A DNA stretch of 64,000 nucleotides from assembly GCA_008828725.1 (NCBI GenBank), contig MEHQ01004012.1, forward strand, positions 190,198-254,197, given 5' to 3'. Shown one piece after another: positions 45,811 through 57,900 of this stretch (position 1 is the stretch's first letter; each line of letters starts with the position of its first letter). The notes beneath the pieces are model-generated. The model was not told the DNA's origin, did no database searches, and worked only from the letters and a program-made list of their open reading frames with translations. Made by a program: the position numbers and the translations under genes. Origin of the DNA: Saccharina japonica (lineage: Eukaryota > Sar > Phaeophyceae > Laminariales > Laminariaceae).

Positions 45811-46017
45811 AGGGCCCGAATTAACGAGTATAAAATAAATTCAATTTGGGAAAAATAAAATTCAAATTCGCTTTTCATTGGTCAACACACGCACCAGCAC
45901 CAAATGTTATGCCCCAAGATCCTAATCTTTGGTGCTGGTGCGTGTGTTGACCAATGAAAAGCGGATTTGAATATTTGTTTTTCCTAATTGAATTATTTCT
46001 TCGTTAAAACGGGCCCT
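45811..46017. mobile_element. Long perfect-looking hairpin (MITE-like), ~207 bases
   Basis: Arms of roughly 90 bases begin AGGGCCCGAATTAACGA and end TCGTTAAAACGGGCCCT. The innermost 33-35 bases (GGTCAACACACGCACC and complement) look perfectly paired, around a loop of about 25 bases at 45905-45930. No open frame. Folds as one long stem. Confidence 0.85.
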
Positions 46018-46279
46018 ATTGTAGATCATCGCATTTGTTTTCACATGACGATGGAGTCGTGCTACGATGGAGGCAGCACTTTGCCGAAATGTTTTCGGGA
46101 TCACGGGGCTCCTTAACCCTGGATCGTCGGAAACGTTAATAATTTATTCTTGCGTTTCGATATTTTTTTCATTTGATTCTTATTCCATGGGATTGCTCAT
46201 CGGGTGGCCCTTTTATTTTCCTCCCAAAAATCAGCTTTCGAGTGAGGTTTAGAGCTCCTCAAGTGACCACCCTTATATG

Positions 46280-48010
46280 GCAAAAACATGGTGCGCCTCT
46301 ATCGTAGCTTACGTCAATGGCACAACGCCGCGTAGTCGCCATGGATCGATCCTCCATGGAGTCGCCGAATCGACTTCATGGCATCGCCATGGCGGCACCA
46401 TGGCGGTACCTCGGGGGCCCTATGGCGGCGCCATGGCGGGATCAATGTGCCGTGGTGCTGCCATGGCGCTTGGAGTCGCCATGGCGGCACCATGGCACTT
46501 TGAGTCCGCCATTGCGGCTCCATGGAGGCGTCACGGTGGCGCCCTGGAGCTCAGAGCCCGCCATGGCGGCACCATGTGCCGTGGGGCCGCCACGGCGCTT
46601 TGAGCACCCCGTGGTGGCTTCATGGCGACTCCATGACGCGTCCATGGAGTCGCCATGGCTACTCCTAAGCGCCATGGTGACACCACGGCGCTGCGACCCA
46701 TTTATGGCGATTCCATGGAGCCTCCATGGCTGCCCCATAACGTTGTGGCGGCACCATGGCGCTTGAAAGCAGCCATGGCCGCACCATGGAGATGCCATGG
46801 AGCCGCCGTGCAGCCGCCGTGGTGCCGCTATGGCGCATCGAGCCCGCCATGGCGCCTATCGAGCCCGCTATGGCGCCTTCGGCACCCCGCCATGGCACCT
46901 TCATGGAGGCTTCATGGCTGCCCCAAAACACCATGGCGACAACACAGCGCTTTGAGCCTGCCATGGTGCTTCCGTCACCCCGTCATGGAGTCGGCATGAC
47001 GCCATGGCGACTCCATGGCGCTTCGATTCCACCATGGCCGCACCGTGGATTCGCCATGGCGGAGTGACGGAGCCGCCATGGCGGGCTTAATGCGCCATGG
47101 CGGCACCACGGCGCCTCCATGGTGTCGCCATAGTAGGTTCAGAGCGCCATGGAGTCGCCATGGCGCTATCATAAACGCGCCATAGAGTCGACATGGTAGG
47201 TTCAGAGCGCCATGGAGTCGCCATGGCAGGCATAATGCGCCATGGCGGCACCACGGCGCCTCCATGGTGTCGCCATGGTAGGTTCAGAGTGCCATAGAGT
47301 CGCCATGGAGTCGCCATGGCGATATCATAAAGGCACCATGGTGTCGCCATGGCGGGCCTTAAGACGTCAAGGCGGCACCGCAGCGCCTCCATGGAGCCGC
47401 CATGACGGGCTCAATGCGCCATGGGGGCACCACGGCGTTTTCATGGTGCCGCCATGGTAGGTTCAAAGCGCCATGGAGTCGCCATGGCGCCACTATAGAG
47501 GCGCCATAGAGCCGCCATGGCGGGCATAATGCGCCATTGCGACACCACGGTGCCTCCATGGTGTCGCCATGGTGGGTTCAAAGCGCCATGGAGTCGCCAT
47601 GGATGCCTCTAAGCGCCATGGCCCGCACCACGGCGCCTACATGGTGCCACCATGGCGGGCTCAAAGCGCCGTAGAGTCGCCATGGTTGGGTGACGGAGCC
47701 GCCGTGACGGGCTTAATGCGCCATGGCGGCACCACGGCGTCTCCACGGCGCCTCCATGGCAGCGCCATGGTGGGTTCACAGCACCATGGAGTCGCCATGG
47801 CGAGATGGCGGAGCCGCCGTGGCGGGCTTAATGCGCCATGGCGGCACCGTAGGGCATCCATGGTGCCGCCATGATGCCTACATGGTGCCGCAATGGTGAG
47901 CTAAAGGCGCCACGGAGTCGCCATGGTATCGCCATGGAGGTGCCATGGGGTCGCCATGGGGTCGCCATGGGGACGCCATGGCGATTGCTGTTACACAACC
48001 ATGGCGTCAA
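46280..48010. repeat. Large degenerate array of palindromic CCATGG units
   Basis: About 1.7 kb in which CGCCATGG or a one-step variant recurs roughly every 12-20 bases. A higher-order unit of about 120 bases is visible at 47080-47300 (GCGCCATGGCGGCACCACGG, GCCTCCATGGTGTCGCCAT, GGTTCAGAGCGCCATGGAGT). Because CCATGG is its own complement, both strands give similar MAPWRHHG-like frames, which are not genes. Confidence 0.9.
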
Positions 48011-48239
48011 GACAAACCTGTGCTTAAATAAGGTAGATAAAGTAGATCATCGGGTTCCCTCGGTTACTTTCCCGGTGGCTACGAGTACTCGTACTTGTGT
48101 GCCCGTGTGTTCTCCATTTTCAGCTTGCGACACCCCCGAGATTTCATGTCAACCACAATCCCGAAGGGGAGCGTTGTAACTAACTATAAACCCGTTTGGG
48201 CTGGTCGGTGGTACTTGCCCGGTGGCTAGTTTGTTTTTA

Positions 48240-50620
48240 TTTATTAGTAGATTTCAAGTTTTTTTTTTGTTTAATGTTTTTCGTTTTTGCCCGGTGGCTA
48301 GCTATACGTACGAATACGTAGCTGGTACGAGGAACGAACGCCTGTCGTGTTCTCCCTTTTTCAGCCTGCCACGTCTCTAAATGTCAGACGTCTGTACCTG
48401 TTGTGTTGTCGTCGGTCCCCGGCATCATACCTACCATCATCTGCCGTTTCAAATCGTGTAGCAAGTGCTACAGATGGGACCCGTATACATTTCGTGGAGG
48501 TATCGAGCAACTACAAGCTTGGGTATATATTCCATGTAGCTCTCGACACGGGAACGAGAGTTCAGCACACCGCAACCTAACCATCTGCCATACATGCCGG
48601 TGCTCACGTATCCGGTATATCCTTCATATGCTGTTGTCTTGGACGCTCTTATCGCCTCTCATTATGGACTATTACTGTGTTTTTGATGTTCAACGACGGC
48701 AGGCAGTAATTCAGCAGAAATAAGACCCCCGACAATTGTGCTCGACGACGGGGAGACTACAGCATATACATACGGATCGCAACCTTAACGATGTGATCCA
48801 AGGATCAAGGACTCGTCACCATCAACAAATCAGTATGTTTTTTTTTGTCCGAACGGCCCACCCAAGGCCAGGTGTAAGAATAAGGCCTCTGTCATCGTTC
48901 TCAGTTTTCGTTCGTTTTTGTTGTCTTTAATTCTTGCTGCAGTACAGTACGCACCGGTATTGCTTTTAGTTTTGTGTTGAGGGGTTGTCGTTGTTGTAGT
49001 ACCCAGAGAAAAGGGAACGATAAGTCGAGATATACGGCTAGGTGGGCTGTTGCTGTGGTCGAACCGATACGGATCGGATGAATGGCGACCGAGCGAGTGC
49101 CATTTGTGCGATGAGCTTGGCATATCATGAGCTTGGTGCGGGATGAGGGTTCTGAACAGGAGCGCGGCGGTCGTACAGGACAGCCAATAAAATATGGTCG
49201 ACTGACATACGGGCTACGTACAATATAGGCCCACGGACAATGAATGGCCTAATACGTAGCCTAACGATGATCGCCCTGAGAAAATCAATAATAAGATAAC
49301 TGTGTCGCACATTGTACGCAAATTGAAAATCTTCGACACTAATAGGAACATACGACTCTCTGTATGAGGGACGCTACGTAATCAATTTTGGATCAAGACA
49401 TCGTGCTCAACGCAACAGAAACAACACCAGGTCGTGGCATATGAACCAACTCCTTGGGATATAACCCGGTGTATGCTTATTAGTTGTACTGGTACGCCAA
49501 CCTCGCCCCTGCTCGGCTCGAGTGCCGTTGCGAGCGTTTCGCAGCTGCCTCGATAGGCGCGACCTCGTAGCATCTCTCGACCTCGCCGCCTATCGGCTCG
49601 AGTGTCGATACGAGCTTGTAATATCGACAAACATAATATTATTAAGAAACAGCGCGCGGTCTCTATCACCCTGAGCACACTCTGAACTCTTACAACGGTA
49701 CGACTTCACCATTTTACGATTTCACTGAAATATAACTCTACACTGATTCCAAGCAGCGTGTTTCAAACAAGCGTGGTGCAGTGTTCTAAAGACGGCGTTG
49801 AGGACGTTCTGAAGGCTAAAATATGGGTCTTCGCACGTAATTCCGCTGATCGTACACCGGTGTCGCCTGTTTTACATCCACCCGACCCGGAAAATGGACG
49901 AGGGAGCGACGCGGGCAGCGGAATCCGGGCGGAACCGAAGGGGGCGCTTGTTAGGACGGGCATTGGTGAGTTGGGGGGGCGAGGGGGGTCGGCATTGCCC
50001 TTGTAGCTGCGATACAAGGGTTAAGGCTGCATCCTACTGTAGTACAACCGTATCGCATCAAAACAAAATAAAACATGCGTCAAATATAGAAGTTGGGATG
50101 AATACAAGAAAAAAACTACCCGTATCCAGTTTGAGACGGCCGCCTTGCACAGCTGGGCTCTTTGACTGTCGGATTCAGGATAATATGTACGCATGTGCGT
50201 GATAGACGACCAGGACGGGCAGATATTCGCGGGTGCGTGTTTATTTCAGTAGAGCTTACCGCATGTTCGTTGCTATGGTTGAGATACACCATGTGCGAGA
50301 CGAAGGGGACAACGCTCACCAACGAATGGTTGGTTTGGTCTGATCTGATTGGCTTAGGGTTCGGGTTCTGTTTCGGGTTGGGAATAGTGTCTGTTCTTCT
50401 TGTACACAGTGAACCTCGACCATTTTCTCGAGCAAGTGGTAAGCAACCCTTCGTTTGTTTGCCCTCGCCGTGTCCACCTGTGCGGTTGCTGGCAGTTTCG
50501 TCTGTTCGTTTGTTCGCTCCTTCGTTCGTTAGTCGTATCAAGTGGTGGAGTGATGGAAACAATTTGCGAGCCGTACATATATCGTAAAATAGCCAAATAA
50601 TGTACGTGCACCACTAATGT
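48240..50620. other. Intergenic, no supported gene
   Basis: Several short frames but no domain and no exon chain. A small exon-like segment (CACAG acceptor, 29 bases, GTAAGC donor) occurs at 50410-50438 on the plus strand without partners. Confidence 0.45.
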
Positions 50621-50629
50621 TCACTATTT

Positions 50630-51965
50630 TTCACTTTTCAAAGCCACCATGAAGGTGCCATGAAGGTGTCGTACCATGCAGGTCTCATGAAAGCTCCATA
50701 GCAGCACCAAGAAGGTACCACGTAAGCACAACGAAAACACTTCGTAAGCACCATGGAGCCACCATTGAGCCACCATGGAGCCACCATAGAACCAACACGG
50801 GACTACCGTACCATGGAGATACCATAAAACCCCCATGGAAGCACGATGAGAGCACCATATTTCGATGGAAGCACTATTGAAGCACCAATATAGCACCGTG
50901 GAAGCAGCATGGAGAAACCATGGAAGCAACACGGGAGCACAACGAAAGCACCATAATCTCATGGAAGCACCACGCCAGCACCATGGAGGCACTACAGAAG
51001 CACCATGGAGGCGGATACACCATCGTGGGAGCATCGTGGAAGCGCCATGGGAGCACCATGCATGCACTATGTCTCCACGACAGCACCATAGCAGCACCAT
51101 GGGAATGCATACGTCACCATGAAAGCACCGTGAAGGTCCATGGTGCTTCCATGGAGTTAGTGCATTCATGGTGCTGTCATGGTTCTTTCCGTGGTGCCTC
51201 CATGGTGCCTCCATGGCGCTTCCTGAGTGCTTCCATGGGTACTTTCGCATAAGCTTGGTGTTTCCATGGAAGGTCAGTGGTGTTTCCATGGCACATGCAT
51301 GGACTCCCATCGTGATGCATGCGCTTAATGGTTCTATGGTGCTTTCACGATTATTCCATGGTGTTTCCGTGGTACCTCCATGATGGTGTATGCGCTTTCA
51401 TGGTGATTCCGTGGTGCTTCCATGGTGCCTACATAGTGCTTCGATAGTGCTTCCATGGTGCCCCACGGTACTTCTATGGTGAGTCCATGGTGTTTCCACT
51501 GCGCTTCCATGGACTTCCGCGGTGCGTCCATGATGCTTAAACGCGATCAAGCTGCTTGCATGATGCCCCCATGGTGACTCCGCGGTGCTCGCACGGTGGC
51601 GTATGCGCTTCCACGGCGCTTCCACGATGGTTACACGATGCCTCCATGGGTGCTTTCGTGAAAAAATGGTGCTTCCATAGTGCTTTGGTAATGCGTTCAT
51701 GAACTCTCATGGTGCTTCCATGGAGGCATGGTTCTTCCGTGGTGCTTGCATGGTGATTTTTCATGGCGTTTCCATGTTTTTTTATGCGCTTCCATGGTGG
51801 TTCCGTTGTGTTACCATGGTGCCTCCATGGTGCCTGCATGCACTTTCCATGATGCCTACGTGGTGCTGCCAACATGTTTCCATGATGCTTCGATTGTGTT
51901 TACATGGACTCCCGTGGTGCGTCCATGGTGCTTCCATTGTGCCTTCATGGTATCTGGTACTGTTT
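50630..51965. repeat. Array of GCACCATGGAAGC units that reverses direction in the middle
   Basis: From 50640 to about 51135 the plus strand reads mostly GCACCATGGAAGCACC. From about 51140 to 51965 it reads mostly GGTGCTTCCATGGTG. The two arms are therefore complementary in type, about 500 and 800 bases long, meeting near 51138. Units are 15-18 bases and degenerate. Confidence 0.88.
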
Positions 51966-52044
51966 ATCGTCACGTTCTTCATTCGCGAAGGTGCAATCGG
52001 CTATGACAGTAAGTATTATACCGGCCAGGTCAAGTTGCACTCAC

Positions 52045-54401
52045 GTATATCGGCTTTCCAATGTGCGTGATGCAGACGCCTCCGAGGCCCACGAGTGCCG
52101 CCAGCACCAAGATCAAGACGATCACCAACCTCGGGTAGAACGTCTGGTCGTATTCCTGGAGCAAGAAGAAGGAAACACAAACATTTTTTTTTAATATTTT
52201 TTGTGAATGTCGGGGCTCTCTGTCCTGGCGTGTGCTCTATCTACTGTGACTATGCATGCATATGTACGACGCACGGTAGAGTATTGAATCATACTGCGAA
52301 GCACACACCACGATTGCCGGGTATGGATGCAAGACATGCGACGCGTGGGACGAAACCACCGGAAGCAAGACCCAGCTACAGTACAGCCTTCTTCGTCGCA
52401 ACATCTTCGTCGCGCCCTCGTGCACGCAACAACCGCAGATGATAGATATATCGATTGGTAGATGCAATAAGGCGAGTGGCGATCGACTCGCACAACGGTG
52501 AAGTCGGTCGGTCGCATTTATCTACGGCAGTTTGCTGATGTTGGTGTGCACGATATCGATACACAGACATTTCTGCCCGACCGAACGCATCCGCTCTCTG
52601 TACACCTTTGATGGGTACTCTCCCGCGCTCGGAGAAATACCCGTAAGTACGTTGTCCCTCCATTTAAAGCAACCCTGCGTATAGTTGTACTTTACAGGGC
52701 GTTATTAAAAACACGGATGTACAAAACCTCGGAAGATCTACCACTACTATAGATACTGATTATTACGTGGCGAATCCTATGTTTATTTGCCATCCACATC
52801 CTTTTCCGACGAAGCTCCCGCCTTGAAAGACCTATCATATCGCGAATACATCGTTGCTCTACACGCATTCCGTAGCAAAGCCCCTACAAGTTATGGTAGT
52901 CCGCAGCTGGCCGTACGCGCGTATTTCATACACACGTTCACGGTTATATACAGTACCATACCTGTAATTGGTCGCTCTTGTCTTGGACGTATCTGGAATC
53001 TTGTTCGGCGACGAAAAGCAGGAGAACCACAAAGCCCAAAAGCCCAGCCCCTCCGCAAGCAAACGCCCTTTCATCGACATCGACACCCAGACACCGAGGC
53101 ATAAATACAAACGCGTTACGGATATATAATGCACTTTCACACATGTCTCGTACATGGTCTACTACTGTTGTACGTCTATAGTAGAATGTACACCCGGTCG
53201 TGTACGCGAAACGCAAAAACGGGGCGCCATCGTGTGTGTGGGCCGCTTTGGATGGCGTATGCTTATCAAGACAACAGGAAGACTAGAAAATCGACACGAC
53301 GATGCGGCAGCAGCAGCAGCAGTGGATCTAGGTACCGGCACGGAAAAATGATGGACGAGTCTCTCAGGACCAAACAGAGTGACAGTAGTATTGATTTGCT
53401 CTGACTGTTGTATTGGACGCCCTCAAAGCGAACACCCTCTATCGCACTTGTTGTGCTCCGTGTACGAAGGGCGGCACTCACTCGCATCTAGGAACCCCGA
53501 TAATCACATCTTCAGAAGAAGTCAAGGCCTCTTTTCGTTTCTGCAAGGCGCGCCACTCTGATACGGAGAAAACGTAGGATCTACGTTCACGGATCTTGCT
53601 TGAGTCTGACGTCATATTATTATATGTTTTGCTACTGGGTTGGATGCACCTCTACAGCTTTGCAATCGCAACTTTTAGTACTGCTGTCAACCTGGCATGG
53701 ATCACGATTGGCATCGGTGCAGCATACCTGGTACATAACGATGGCAGTTGGCCGCTACCGACCCCTATCATAACTGCCATCCCTGTCTCGCTTCGGCGTT
53801 TCAACCAGAACACAGAGGGTGCCGCCCCCTTGATTAACACAACTGCTACTGTGCTGCTGTGTATCATTGTGCTGTACCTTCTTCAATACAAGCAAACGGT
53901 GAAGTTACTGCAGTATGCACTTGTACTGCTGTGCAACCCATAATAATAGCAACGGTGAAGTTACTGCAGTATGCACTTGTACTGCTGTGCAACCCATAAT
54001 AATAGCAGTAGTGCGGAGGCTTGGTCGGATGGTGTACCGCAAGCTTAGAGTAGCCGCGAGTGTCGGCTAGGGGGCTCATCCAATGCCCGTGTGATACGTG
54101 GGGTACAGCATGCCAGATACTCGTACCTACAGGTAGAAGCAATTCGGCTGATATTTGCCCAGTGCCTCGTATGATATGGGGACGATAAATAGCAATCCTA
54201 CAAATCTTCTTTGGAGCCCAACACAGGGAACAACAAAGAACCATCGTCTTACCCGGGTCTCGGAGTGGTGGCCCCAACCAGGCAGACGAGTGCTGCGAGA
54301 AGCGAGAAAAAGAAGATGAGAAAGACCCCGACGCCCAACCCCATGACACGCGTCTCCCCCTTTTCCGTCAAGCCGTCGGCGGCGATAGCTGCTGAGGACA
54401 T
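52045..54401 (-). CDS. Small multi-pass membrane protein, 3 exons seen, 3' end unresolved
   Basis: Minus-strand exons 54401-54253, 53067-52962 and 52155-52045 join in frame with GT-AG junctions, giving 122 residues so far. Each exon holds one hydrophobic segment: residues ~20-42 (MGLGVGVFLIFFFSLLAALV), ~55-68 (GLLGFVVLLLFVAEQDSRYV) and ~94-116 (RLVIVLILVLAALVGLGGVC). The loop between the last two is charged (VQDKSDQLQEYDQTFYP). The last exon ends in a donor (TATAC then GTGAGT), so more exons are expected below 52045, but the CCATGG-type array there hides them. I do not recognise the family. The start ATG at 54401 is the most N-terminal one that precedes a plausible cytoplasmic head. It is divergent from the gene at 54954. 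Confidence 0.55.
53895..54006 (+). repeat. Exact tandem duplication, period 56
   Basis: Two consecutive copies of a 56-base unit starting AACGGTGAAGTTACTGCAG and ending CCCATAATAATAGC, apparently identical. It lies in the first intron of the membrane protein gene, so the duplication is recent. Confidence 0.92.
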
Positions 54402-54953
54402 GCTGTTGTACGTACGATATCTACGACAGCAGTACGTACTCGCCGTAGCGAGAAATACCCGTTCTTTCTCAAGGTGCTGGGGTGCAGCTGCGGTTCTTTC
54501 ACCGACGATCTCAACTCGATGCGTCGACGCGCTTCCAAGCGAATCCTCCAATCTACCCGGGGATTTGTCTGGCAGAGTGCCGCGATGAGTGGTACATGTA
54601 GCTCTGACGTCGAGATAGCCTCGCTGCTCTCTACCCTGAACGCCGACAGTTCAATCAACAGCTCTAAATTCCACCGCATATATTAGGTCGATTCCGAGCA
54701 GGTTCCATGATTTCCCAGCATCGTGCACAAGGCAAGGCGCGTGCTTTGTCAAGACCACAACGAGACTCTATCAGAGCGCGGCAGCAACAAAATGCCAAAC
54801 GCCGGTTGCTGCAGCAGAAGGCGCGAACCCTCTCGCGCTGCAGCAGAGGAGACCCAAGGATATCTTCCCCCCCCTCCTCGACTTTCCCTCCGCACGGCGG
54901 TGGCACCCTACAGGACCTCCGCTGCTCCCACATTGCCAGCATTTTTAATTTCG
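54402..54953. promoter_or_regulatory. Shared upstream region of the second divergent pair
   Basis: 552 bases between the starts of the minus-strand membrane protein (54401) and the plus-strand CLN5-like gene (54954). No recognised promoter motif. Open frames here (for example 54474-54686) show no domain. Confidence 0.4.
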
Positions 54954-57900
54954 ATGATTCGCACGAGAACTTGGAGAACACGCCGCATTTTCCGGCCTTC
55001 TTACCCCTACGCTGGGCGACGAGCGTCGTGCCGAGCTAGCCACCGCGGGAGGCTGCGCCTGGCCGTTGAGGCTACGGCTGTACTTTTCCTGCTTATGTCG
55101 ATGGTGGGCATGGCGCGGGCAGCGACGGTGGAGGACGGCGTCGGCCTTCGTCCCTCTTGGATTCCGCTGAAGGACGGCGTTTCTGCTGCAACAGGCGACT
55201 CCATAAAGGAGGTCTTTCGGAGCGGCGAGGTCTTACAGATGTACCACCTTCAGGTGAGGCGTGAGGGGGGACCCGAGCCCCAGCGCGATTGGTAGGTTTA
55301 CCCTTGTGTGGCCTATCTGGCGGGGAAGGTGTCGGTCGTATTTGCTGCTGCTGCTGCTGCTGCTGCTGATCAGATGTATTCGTTTTGTCAGAAGCGCTTG
55401 CTTTTTGGGAAATGTGACCTACTCGTACTGGTGGTAAATACATCAGCAGCACCTTGCGGCGTTGTGTACCAGTTCGCACGTAAACTTCTATTACACGACT
55501 CGTACTGCTGTACTCGTAGTCTGCTGCTGTACTCGTAGTCTGCTGCTGTACTCGCAGTCTGCTGCTGTGTCTTACAAAGTCGAACTCGCACCACCAGCAA
55601 CGATGGACGAGATAGTCGCAACCGACCAAGCACGCCCGTTCCTGTTGCTGTCGGCTCAGCTCCTGCGTGGCTCCGGAGGTACTCAGAAAAAAGAAAAAGC
55701 AGCCTATATACGAATACGTACCTCTGGTATATTCGTCCAGCACTCGTTCGGTGTTCGCATTTTCGCACTCCACGATGTACGGAAATATAAGGATCATTTG
55801 CGTATGAATATTAATACACATACGGTGCTTATATTTGAGGTCAGAGTCGCACATGGTACCTGGAACAAGGTACGTGGAACAAAGTACGAGTACGTACGAT
55901 CATATATACGTGGAACCTTGGTGGAACGAGCATACGTATTTTTGTATTTTTCGAGTTCGAGTACGAAGCTACTGCTGTATTTTGTATTTTCAGAGTACGA
56001 AGCTGAATATGCCCCACGTGTCCATGTGCCCCATCGGGAGACGAATAAGCGGACGCCCGGGAGAGAGATACGAGGGGGGTAGGGTAGGGGGTGGGGAGGG
56101 ATTGGGGGTGGTTGGACGACTGCTGTGCGGTGGAAGCTGTGCATGTCTCGCCTGTTGCTATCGTACGCTGTACCAGGCACCTGGTATTAGCTATATAGCG
56201 CGGTATACGTATACGAGTACTGGTACTTCCTCTTTCTTTCGGGTTGTTCCGCACCGCACCGACGTTTTTGGGGACGAAAACTACTTGCAAAGTACGCCTC
56301 GTGGGCGATGGAACTCCTCGAATGCCACACACATAAAAGCTGACCGCACTATAGCCGTTACGTGGCAGTGCTGGCATGCCCTGTGTGTGCCCGGTGCTTG
56401 CCATCGCCAGCGACCATTACTTCGTGCGGGTGCAGACAGTAGTGGTAGCAGCGTCCCGGGGGGGGCACTGCTTGCGACTGTCGCTGCGACAACACCTTGC
56501 GGTGTCCCTATTAATAGTACCAGGTGACGTACCAGGAGGCAGAGGCTAGGCCCAATCTTCTAAGACTAGCGAAGCGAGCCGTAAGTCAGACTTGAAGCGT
56601 AAAAAAATGTGCGTGTTTGCTGTTTCGGTAACGTTCGCCCCCCTCCGGGCGAGCCACGTACGAGTACGAGCACGGCGGTGTCTTGAAGCATCCACTGGCT
56701 CGGGCAAAAACAATCTGGGGAGGGAGGGCGGTTGCATGATAGCACCAACTGGTAATCGTTTCCGGCTAGTCGACCCTCCACTACCACTGTTTCTACACTA
56801 CAGTAGATACGTATTATATTGTAGTCGAAAGCTGCAACCTTCATTGCAACCACCAAAGTGATCGCTGCGGCAGGGATAATGCCGCCGGTAGTTTCACTCT
56901 ATATACAGTACCGACCGCCTCTATTACCGACGGGTGACGTTCTCAATCGTTTCGTTTCGTTTCGGGTGTACTCTGTCGTCCCCCCTCCCCCCCCCCCCCC
57001 TCCTCCTCCTGCTCCTCCTCCTCCTCCTCCCCATTTTCCTGCCCCCTCCCCCCGCCCTGGTCCTCCTGGTCCTGGTCCTCACGTGCCCGCACCTTCAGGC
57101 CACCGCGGAGCTTTACGAACAGGGCGGGCTCAACCACGACATGTCCTTCTTTTTAACGGCGGTTGCGTTTCACAGCATGGAAAGACCGGACACCAAGGTG
57201 CGCTCGTAACGAATTACGGTGTGGCTTGCTTTGCTTGCTTTAAAAATGTTACCACGAAGTTTTGCTTTCAATAGTGTGCTTGGAAACACCGGGCATCGGA
57301 GTTACTATGCTGTTGTGGCGTGTTTTTGAACTTTCAGGGCGGTGTTATCCGCGGGGGGAGGAGGGGGGAGGTGGGGGGGGGTGGGGGGGGGGGGGGGGAG
57401 GGGTCGTACTCGTTTGTTGCTTGCCTTAGTCGTTTGACCATTGACCATGCATTCCTTTCGAGACTGAGCCCCGGTCCTACTCCTAATAGAGACGGGAGGG
57501 GGTATCCACGTCTGTGCGGTCTGCATTCCCGCATGCGCATACACATACTGCTACGTAGGTTCGTGGGAAGTGTTGGGTAACAATCTTGCCCTGAACAGGG
57601 CTTTATGCAACTTGATGGGAAGTTGTTTGTTTCGTTTTCACTCAAGAACCGGGTTACGTCAGGTTGATAAACGAGGGAAGGGGAGGCCCGGGGGGGGGGG
57701 GGGGGTTTGCATGGCCGTAGTTGTTCGGCCATAGACCCACGCATCCCTACAATGCCGGGACGGAGCTCGTTGGGTTTTCACCAACCAGGCAAACATCGCC
57801 GCACGGGAGGCACCTGCCACTGTCCCTCAGGCGAGGTGGTCACCCGCCGGTCATCCTACTAGAAAACAGGATATTTCCCCTAACTTTGGCTGTCTTTAGG

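Noticed and set aside
45440-48010. Many MAPWRHHG-like frames on both strands
   Set aside because: They are translations of the CCATGG array. The unit is palindromic, so both strands give the same kind of peptide, and there are no exon signals or domains.
49480-49640. Promoter-like or coding segment with CTCGGCTCGAGTG repeats
   Set aside because: Two imperfect copies of GCTCGAGTG words about 95 bases apart are too little to call a feature.
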